DNA of 64,000 nucleotides from contig NZ_JAGINQ010000027.1 of NCBI RefSeq assembly GCF_017876165.1, forward strand, positions 1 through 64,000, read 5' to 3'. The position numbers were made by a program, and so were the translations under genes. The DNA comes from Azospirillum soli. Its GTDB lineage: Bacteria > Pseudomonadota > Alphaproteobacteria > Azospirillales > Azospirillaceae. Below the pieces are notes generated by a model, which worked only from the letters and a program-made list of their open reading frames with translations, searched no databases and had not been told where the DNA came from. Shown one piece after another: positions 57,843 to 64,000 of the stretch (position 1 is its first letter; each line of letters begins with the position of its first letter).

Positions 57843-60800
57843 GCGCCGCCCCGACCCCGGCGACGACCGAATCCCACGAGCCCGGCCGTTCCTGCCGGAA
57901 CAGGCGCATGGTCGGGTACCAGGGCGTGCGCTCGCCCCGGTCGAGCCAGCGCCAGTCGCCGACGTCGCGCAGCAGCGTCCAGACCGGCCGCCCGAGCGCG
58001 CCGGCCAGATGCGCGACCGCCGTGTCCACGCAGACGACCAGATCCAGGTTGGCGAGGATCGCCGCGGTGTCGGCGAAATCGCCGATCTCGTCCCCAAGGT
58101 CGGTGAAACAGGGCGGCAGCCGCCCTTGCCAACCGTCCAGCTCCCGCCGCCCGCCGCCTTTCTGAAGGCCAAGGAACGACACCCCCTCGACCGCCATCAG
58201 CGGCAGCAGCGCGGCCAGGGGAACCGACCGTTGCGGGTCGTGCCCGAAATCCGGGTTGCCGGCCCAGACCAGCCCCACCCGCAATCCCGTGACCGTCGCC
58301 AGCCGTGTTCTCCACCGCTCCGCCAGTTCCGGTTCGGCGCGCAGATAGGGCACCTCCGCCGGAATGGTGGCAAGCGTGGTGCCCAGCAGATGCGGAAGGC
58401 TCATCAGGGCCGCCCGGGCGTCGTGCGGCGGGGCTGGGTCGGAGCGGCGGACCACCCGTTCCACGCCGTCGAGGGTGGCGAAGAGACGGACCAGCGCGTC
58501 GTCGCATTCCACGATTACCCGCGCGCCCAGCCGGTGCAGCATCGCGGCGTAGCGGACGAACTGGATGCCGTCGCCAAGCCCCTGTTCGTCGTGCAGCAGG
58601 ATCGTCCGCCCCTTCGGATCCTCGCCCCGCCAGGACGGCGTGCCCGGGTCGCGCGGCTCGTTGAGGCTATAGTCCAACCGGTGGCGCCATTCGTATTCGG
58701 CGAACCCCCGCTCCAGCTCTCCCCGGCGCAGCAGGCAATTGGCGAGCGTGAGATGCGCCAGGGCGTTATCCGGCTGCCGGTCGAGGACCGCCCGACAGCT
58801 GGCTTCCGCCGCCTCGTCCTTCCCCAGGGCGGCCAGCGCCAGGGCGAGGTTGAGGCGGGCGTCGGGAAAATCGGGCGCCAGCGCCACCGCGCGCCGGAGG
58901 GAGCGGGCGGCCTCGTCGTGACGGGCTTGGGCCGACAGGGTGAGTCCGAGATTGCTCAACGCGCCGGGCTCGGCCGGATGCAGCGCCAACGACCGGCGGC
59001 CCGCGGCCTCCGCCTCGGCGTAGCGGCCGAGATTCTTCAGCGCCACGCCGAGATTGCCATGGACGCGATGATCGTCCGGCTCGCGGGCGGCCAACTCCAG
59101 CAGGATCGCCAGCGCCTCGCCGTAGCGGCGGCCGATCAGGCACGCACGGGCCAGGGCGAAGCGGTGGAAGCTGCCCCAGGGGTCGAGGACGACGCAACGC
59201 CGCAGCGGTCCCAGCGCATCGACATCGGACGCGAGGGTCGCCAGACCGTCGAAGGCGTGGATGCAGGCGGGATCGAGCGCCACGGCGCGGCGGTAGGCGT
59301 CCGCCGCCGGCCCGCTCCGGCCCGCCGCCGCGTGGGTCCGCGCGGCGTCGAGCAGGGCGCTGCGGTCGGGCTCCGGCGTCGGCACCAGCCAGCCCATCCG
59401 CCGGAAATGCGGCAGCCGGTCGCGGATCGAGATCGGATAGGCAGCATCGACCGGAACCGGGGCGAGGCCGGTCCACATGCCGGGCACCGGCCCGGCCTCG
59501 AAACGGCCCGTCGCGTAGAACCGCCGCAACCGCTCGAGGTTCTCGGCGGCCTCGCCGTCGATGCCGGCGATCATCTCGCGGTGCGCGAAGGATTCCAGCT
59601 TGGCGCGGAAACGCTCGATGCCGCCCATCCAGGTGAAATGCCAGCCGGCGTCCGGCACGACCTGCCCGATCCCCTGCTTGGCCAGATAGCGCGCGCGGTT
59701 GGGTCCGATCCGGCGGATCAGGTTCCAAGGGGCCGCCGCCACCGACACCCAGGGCTCGGGCGATTTCAGATCGAGGAAATAGAGGAAGATGTCGAGCTGC
59801 GGCGCGAAGAGCCCGGCGCCGCCGTCCGGCTCGTGGCGCAGCCGCTCGACCACCGGCGCGCGCAGGATCTCGTCGGCATCGCCCACTATGATCAGGTCCT
59901 CCGGTCCGCAATCCTCCAGGCCGCGCGCGATGGCCTCGCGCTGGTGGGCCTCGCGCTGCCAGGCGAAGCCGCCGGGATCGTCGGCCACCACGACATGCAC
60001 GATCTTGTCGGCGTAAGCGGCGAAGCGGTCGCGGTTGTCGGCGTAATGAAGCGGCTTGGGGTCGCCGGCGTGGGTGTAGGTCGCCTCCACCAGCACGAAG
60101 CGGTCGACCACCCCGTACAGCTCGGCCAGCCGCACCTCCAGGAGTTCCAGTTCGTTGTGGAACTGGAAGCAGTCGTACACCCGCCGCCCGCCGGGCGGCA
60201 CCGGCACGCGCGGCAGGGTCGGCAGAACCGTGCGGTGGGCCAGCCACGCGTCGTAGCCGCGAAGCGTCGCCCAGACGCCGGAACGCCGTTCCTCCGTGTT
60301 GTGGTCGAGGCGAAGCATTCCCTCGACGAGCGCGATCATTCCATGCGCCTCCGCCTGCCAGCGGGCATCGGCGATCCGCCCGTCCCCCTCCCGCGCGCCG
60401 GCGTTCAGGTGGGCGCCCAGCGCCTCCAGCAGATGCGTCTGGGACTGCGCGACGCTGGCCGCGATCCGCGTTGCGGAGGCTTGGTCGGCCGTATGGGCCG
60501 CCGTATGGGCCGCCGGGCGCCGCCGCAGTTCGCCGAGCCAGTCCAGCCAGTCCCGCACCCGGACCGGCCAGCCCATCGTCGCCGTGGTGTGATCGACCTG
60601 CCGGCGAAGCCGCCGATCCCAGGCGGCGGGTTCTTCGCGGAGCGGACGAAGCGCGTCCGTCACCGCCTCCGCGAAGCGCAGGGCGTGCTCCGCCGGCGCC
60701 GCCGGCACCGGAATGAGCCGGGCGAAGCCCTCCGTGGTTTCAGCGAGCGCGCCGAGCTGGCTCGACACCATCAGGCAGCCGGCCGCCATCGCCTCCATCG

Positions 60801-61635
60801 CCGCGATGCAGGAGGTCTCGGGGAAGCGGTTGGGATAAACCAGACAGGTGGCGGTCCGGAGCTCCCCCGCCAGATCGTCCTGCGACAGCGCGCCGGCATA
60901 CTCGACGCCCTCGGTATCCCGGCACCGCTGGTAGAGCGCGCGGTAGGGATCCTCGGTGGCGGGAATCTGGTACCCTTCCAGGCTGGAGAAGACGCGCAGC
61001 CGCGCTCCCGGCAGCGCCGCGCGGATGTGCGGCAGACTGTCCAGCAGCACGTCCAGCCCGCGGAAAGGCGCGCTGTTGTAGGCCAGCACCGGCGGCCAGG
61101 GCTTGGCCGCCAGAACGCTTTCGCCCGCCTGGAAGAGTGCGGCGAAGGCGGGGGCGATGCCATTGCGCAGGATGGCGCAGCGCGCGGGATCGATGGCGAA
61201 GGCCGTCCGGTATTGCTCCATCTGCCACCGGCTGACCAGGGCGAAGCCGTCCCAGCAGGCGCGCAAGGCCGGATCCGCCAGATCCCGGATGGCCGGCTCG
61301 TCGGCGGCGTGCTGGGTCCACAGGACCATCCGGCGCTCCCCCGGAGCCGCGCGCAGGCGCGACACCAGCTCCGGCGCGCAGCCGTTCAACAGGACGACGA
61401 CGTCGAATCCGCACAGCGCGTCGAGGGACATCGCCGCCATGGGAACGCAGCACACCCCGCGCACGGTTCCCGGCGTCCGCGTGCCGTTGACCAGCGTGAC
61501 CGTCAGACCGGCCGCCGCCAACCCTTCCGACAGGTAGCAGAGCGCCGACTGTGATCCTCCAAGCGGCTGGCGACGGGGCGTGTCCGGTGTATAATCGCCC
61601 CGCGCCGGGTCGATGAAGGCGATCGAAAAAGTCAT
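57811..61635 (-). CDS. Fusion: GT4 - GT17 - TPR - GT9-like polyglycosyltransferase
   Basis: This protein of about 1274 residues begins MTFSIAFIDPARGDYTPDTP. Residues 1-355 are a GT4 domain (LGGSQSALCYLSEGLAAAGL; YPNRFPETSCIAAMEAMAAG). Residues about 480-725 are GT17 (RRVYDCFQFHNELELLEVRL, DLIIVGDADEILR, WHFTWMGGIERFRAKLESFA), the family of beta-1,4-mannosyl-glycoprotein GlcNAc transferases. Residues about 745-980 are TPR repeats. Residues about 985-1274 are a GT9-like domain (RTILLHDEQGLGDGIQFVRY, DLVVCVDTAVAHLAGALGRP). Three transferase domains and a TPR in one chain is unusual. The frame is open 30 codons further up, but those residues do not match GT4. Confidence 0.87.
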   Translation of the reverse strand: MTFSIAFIDPARGDYTPDTPRRQPLGGSQSALCYLSEGLAAAGLTVTLVNGTRTPGTVRGVCCVPMAAMSLDALCGFDVVVLLNGCAPELVSRLRAAPGERRMVLWTQHAADEPAIRDLADPALRACWDGFALVSRWQMEQYRTAFAIDPARCAILRNGIAPAFAALFQAGESVLAAKPWPPVLAYNSAPFRGLDVLLDSLPHIRAALPGARLRVFSSLEGYQIPATEDPYRALYQRCRDTEGVEYAGALSQDDLAGELRTATCLVYPNRFPETSCIAAMEAMAAGCLMVSSQLGALAETTEGFARLIPVPAAPAEHALRFAEAVTDALRPLREEPAAWDRRLRRQVDHTTATMGWPVRVRDWLDWLGELRRRPAAHTAAHTADQASATRIAASVAQSQTHLLEALGAHLNAGAREGDGRIADARWQAEAHGMIALVEGMLRLDHNTEERRSGVWATLRGYDAWLAHRTVLPTLPRVPVPPGGRRVYDCFQFHNELELLEVRLAELYGVVDRFVLVEATYTHAGDPKPLHYADNRDRFAAYADKIVHVVVADDPGGFAWQREAHQREAIARGLEDCGPEDLIIVGDADEILRAPVVERLRHEPDGGAGLFAPQLDIFLYFLDLKSPEPWVSVAAAPWNLIRRIGPNRARYLAKQGIGQVVPDAGWHFTWMGGIERFRAKLESFAHREMIAGIDGEAAENLERLRRFYATGRFEAGPVPGMWTGLAPVPVDAAYPISIRDRLPHFRRMGWLVPTPEPDRSALLDAARTHAAAGRSGPAADAYRRAVALDPACIHAFDGLATLASDVDALGPLRRCVVLDPWGSFHRFALARACLIGRRYGEALAILLELAAREPDDHRVHGNLGVALKNLGRYAEAEAAGRRSLALHPAEPGALSNLGLTLSAQARHDEAARSLRRAVALAPDFPDARLNLALALAALGKDEAAEASCRAVLDRQPDNALAHLTLANCLLRRGELERGFAEYEWRHRLDYSLNEPRDPGTPSWRGEDPKGRTILLHDEQGLGDGIQFVRYAAMLHRLGARVIVECDDALVRLFATLDGVERVVRRSDPAPPHDARAALMSLPHLLGTTLATIPAEVPYLRAEPELAERWRTRLATVTGLRVGLVWAGNPDFGHDPQRSVPLAALLPLMAVEGVSFLGLQKGGGRRELDGWQGRLPPCFTDLGDEIGDFADTAAILANLDLVVCVDTAVAHLAGALGRPVWTLLRDVGDWRWLDRGERTPWYPTMRLFRQERPGSWDSVVAGVGAALTRLRAGPAR

Positions 61636-61757
61636 CCGAATCCAGCGCCGAGCAACCGAGAGAACCGAGCGTTTCGATAAGCGATCCGGTACCATAGCAG
61701 CCATCGCTACCGGTATGAAGGTCATCGGCGTTCGCGACCGGCGTCGAAGGGCCGTGC

Positions 61758-62966
61758 ATGCAACAGACTGTCGTTCCGAAGACCATCGTCCTGAAACCTA
61801 TCGTTCTGAAGCCTATCGTTTTGACGTGGCAGCTTTCGGAAATCCATGGCTGGGGCCTGGTCGGTCTCCACACCGTGCTCCATCTGCTCGACCAGGGCCA
61901 GACGCCGCTGCTGGCGGAACGTCCCCTGCTGAGCGCGCTGCGGCCGGCGAACCGGGCGCGGATCGAACCGCTGCTGGAGGCCCAGCAACGGCTCGCTGCC
62001 CTCGTCCGGCAGGCCGGCGACAAGGTTCTCTGCCTGGAGGGAACCACCGTGCTCCAGGCGCTCGGCAACGGCTTCGTTCCAGGCGCCGCCGCCAACCTGC
62101 GGGGAAGCCGCACGGTCGGCGTCATCGCCTTCGAGGACACCCTTTTCGACGCGGACGTGCTGGCGCGCGCGCGGAACTACGACCGGATCGTCGTGCATTC
62201 CACCTACAACCGGAACCTGCTCGTCGAGCAGGGATTCACCGACGTCGGGCTGGCGTTCCAAGGCGTGGATCCCGACGAGCTGGCCCCGGCGCCGCCGGCC
62301 GGGCGGTTCGGCGACCGCTTCGTCGTCTTCTCGGGCGGCAAGATCGAATTCCGCAAGGGGCAGGATATCGTGCTCGCCGCCTTCCGCCGCTTCCGCGAAC
62401 GCCGCCCCGACGCGCTGCTGGTCACCGCATGGCACAATCACTGGCCGCACACTTCGGCCAGCATCGCCGAATCCCACCACACCCCCACGCCGCCGGCCAT
62501 CGGCGAGAACGGCCGGCTGCGCATCGTCGAATGGGCGATGGCGCATGGCGTCGCGCCGGACGGCTTCATCGACATGGGCGTCCTCGGCCGCGACCAGATC
62601 GCCCCGATCCTGGCTGACTGCCACGCCGCCGTGTTCCCCAACCGCTGCGAGGGCGCCACCAACCTCGTCGCCATGGAGGCGATGGCCTGCGGGGTGCCGG
62701 TGATCCTGTCGGCCAACACCGGCCATCTCGACCTGATCCGGGAAGGCAACTGCCTACCGTTGAGCCGGCAATCGCCCGTTCCCGATCCCGACGGCAGCCG
62801 CCGGGGATGGGGGGAGTCCTCGGTCGAGGAGCTGGTCGAGCAGCTCGACCGTCTCTACACCGACCGCGCGGCGGCGCGCGACTGCGCGGAAAAGGGCCGC
62901 GCCTTCGTGCGCGGCGAGCGGACGTGGAGCGGCTTCGCCCGCGCCTTCGTCGAGGCGGTGGGCTGA
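61758..62966 (+). CDS. GT4-family glycosyltransferase with KPIVL-repeat N-terminus
   Basis: This 402-residue protein has an unusual start: MQQTVVPKTIVLKPIVLKPI. It contains three copies of a TIVLK/PIVLK unit encoded by 15-base tandem repeats. The rest is a GT-B enzyme: TVGVIAFEDTLFDADVLARA, VVFSGGKIEFRKGQDIVLAA and PNRCEGATNLVAMEAMACGV, the last being the GT4 donor-site block. It lies 122 bases from the divergent fusion gene and is followed after one base by the next gene, so they form a unit. Confidence 0.87.
   Translation: MQQTVVPKTIVLKPIVLKPIVLTWQLSEIHGWGLVGLHTVLHLLDQGQTPLLAERPLLSALRPANRARIEPLLEAQQRLAALVRQAGDKVLCLEGTTVLQALGNGFVPGAAANLRGSRTVGVIAFEDTLFDADVLARARNYDRIVVHSTYNRNLLVEQGFTDVGLAFQGVDPDELAPAPPAGRFGDRFVVFSGGKIEFRKGQDIVLAAFRRFRERRPDALLVTAWHNHWPHTSASIAESHHTPTPPAIGENGRLRIVEWAMAHGVAPDGFIDMGVLGRDQIAPILADCHAAVFPNRCEGATNLVAMEAMACGVPVILSANTGHLDLIREGNCLPLSRQSPVPDPDGSRRGWGESSVEELVEQLDRLYTDRAAARDCAEKGRAFVRGERTWSGFARAFVEAVG
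61771..61825 (+). repeat. 15-base tandem repeat encoding (K)PIVL
   Basis: ATCGTCCTGAAACCT, ATCGTTCTGAAGCCT and ATCGTTTTGACG form tandem 15-base units with third-position changes only, so the peptide repeat is conserved while the DNA has drifted. Confidence 0.8.
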
Positions 62967-62967
62967 C

Positions 62968-64000
62968 GTGACGACCGACATGACAACGGAGATGGATCCG
63001 CGGCTGGCGCTGCTCGCCGACCCCGCCGACGCGGTGGCGTTGCAGCGGATGGCCCTCCTGGCGGTGAGGGCGGGGAACCGGGCCGGCGCCCTCCGCCTGC
63101 TGCTCCGCGCCGCCCGGCTGCACCGGAATCAGGCCATCCTGGACCGGCAGATCGACGACACCCTGGTGCCCGCCCTGAACGACGCCCTCGCGCGGCTTCA
63201 CGCGGGGGCAGTGGACGAGGCCGCCGCGATCCTCGATCCCCTGGCCGGCGTCCTGGAGCCGGCGGGCGACTTCGCCCGGATCCTCGGAACCCTGCGGCTG
63301 GTCCAGGGGCGTGACGAGGACGCCTCGCGGCTCGGCGCGGTTTCGGGCCGCGAGGACAGCGGGCTGGCCGTCGCCCTGGCGGCGGTGAAGCAGCGGCAAG
63401 CCGATCAATTCGTCGGCACCGTCGTGCTTCCCGTCTTCAACATGGCCGACACTATCGAACGCGCGCTCGACAGCGTGCTGGCGGCGGCGGATTACCAGCG
63501 GAGCCGGGATCCGTCGGCGCGGGTCCACATCTGCGTGGTCGACGACGCCTCGACCGACGCTTCGCTCGCCCGCGCGCTCGGCTGGGCCCGCGCCCACCCC
63601 GAGCAGAGCGTCGCCGTGATCGCGTGCAACCGGAACGTCGGCGCGGGGCCGGCGCGCAATCTCGGCGCCGCCTCGGCGCGGGGATGCTATCTGTGGTTCC
63701 TCGACGCCGACGACCTCTTCCTTCCCTCCCACCTCTTCCTGACCGCGCGCGTGCTGGACGCCGCGCCGGACGCCGGGTTCATCCGCACGGGCATGCTTTT
63801 CGACCGCATCGACGCGACGATCACGCCGGAATGGCGCGACGCGGCGGAGAACAGCTATCCCTGCAACCTCTGCGTCCGGCGGGACTGCCACGACTTCGTC
63901 GGCGGCTTCCCGGAGGAGGCGCCGTTCCTGCCGGCGCTGGCCGAGGATGTCGCCTATTCGCGCGCGCTGAACAGCCTGTTCGGCGGGATCAAGATCACGG
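62968..64000 (+). CDS. GT2-family glycosyltransferase, truncated by the window edge
   Basis: The frame is open to the right edge (at least 344 codons). The start is GTG 62968 or ATG 62980; the GTG follows the previous stop by one base. Residues about 1-140 are helical and TPR-like (ALRLLLRAARLHRNQAILDR). From about residue 150 a GT-A domain begins: VVLPVFNMADTIERALDSVL, ICVVDDASTDASLARALGWA, NRNVGAGPARNLGAASARGC and the DxD motif in WFLDADDLFLPSH. It is a classic GT2 enzyme. The C-terminus is outside the window. Confidence 0.87.
   Translation, partial: MTTDMTTEMDPRLALLADPADAVALQRMALLAVRAGNRAGALRLLLRAARLHRNQAILDRQIDDTLVPALNDALARLHAGAVDEAAAILDPLAGVLEPAGDFARILGTLRLVQGRDEDASRLGAVSGREDSGLAVALAAVKQRQADQFVGTVVLPVFNMADTIERALDSVLAAADYQRSRDPSARVHICVVDDASTDASLARALGWARAHPEQSVAVIACNRNVGAGPARNLGAASARGCYLWFLDADDLFLPSHLFLTARVLDAAPDAGFIRTGMLFDRIDATITPEWRDAAENSYPCNLCVRRDCHDFVGGFPEEAPFLPALAEDVAYSRALNSLFGGIKIT

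Noticed and set aside
54738..58172. A 1144-codon minus-strand frame
   Set aside because: It is antisense to the DxD-TPR-GT41 fusion gene.
57757..61554. A 1265-codon plus-strand frame
   Set aside because: It is antisense to the GT4-GT17-TPR-GT9 fusion, whose domains are clear on the minus strand.

Overview
The window is GC-rich bacterial DNA whose gene content suggests an alphaproteobacterium of the Azospirillum/Rhodospirillales type. The pointers are alphaproteobacterial-style curlin repeats, IS5/IS630/IS1595 elements, a sigma-54-regulated catabolic operon and a long run of TPR-fused glycosyltransferases. The genus is an inference and was not tested by any search. No rRNA, tRNA or CRISPR array was seen.

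Layout. (1) 1-267: the 3' end of an IS6-family element. (2) 762-5679: a curli (functional amyloid) locus, csgF-csgG-two long curlins-csgB-like nucleator, with hairpins between the fibre genes. (3) 5680-11717: an accessory zone with a HicAB module, an IS630 fragment, a decayed IS5-family element, a VapBC module, a small ORF broken at a G12 tract and an orphan relaxase-like gene. (4) 11726-15381: an intact-looking IS1595-family transposon with 25-bp terminal inverted repeats and an 8-bp target duplication. It carries a transposase and five passenger genes, one of them a SLATT-type two-TM protein. It sits in the last codons of a CynX/NimT-like MFS transporter gene (15341-16663). (5) 17013-25218: a minus-strand operon of permease, ankyrin/TPR protein, the three oxamate carbamoyltransferase subunits (DUF2877, FdrA, DUF1116) and carbamate kinase, behind a consensus sigma-54 promoter. 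(6) 25513-29874: a hybrid histidine kinase and an NtrC-type (GAFTGA) response regulator facing each other, the likely control circuit for that operon. (7) 30044-31078: a second decayed copy of the IS5-family element. (8) 31098-44771: one 4557-residue protein with about 35 Ig-like modules and a C-terminal RTX repeat block, a probable type I-secreted giant adhesin. (9) 45098-64000: eight TPR and/or glycosyltransferase genes and one C-methyltransferase gene, several of them multi-enzyme fusions, continuing past the right edge.

How the parts may work together. The sigma-54 regulator with its sensor kinase probably switches on uptake of a purine- or ureide-like compound and its breakdown through oxamate and carbamoyl phosphate to ATP. 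The giant adhesin and the neighbouring glycosyltransferases (GT41/OGT-like, GT9-like, GT4, GT17, GT61, GT2) look like a surface-glycoprotein or surface-glycan locus. Glycosylation of the adhesin by these enzymes is a hypothesis based on proximity. The curli locus is a second, separate surface-adhesion system.
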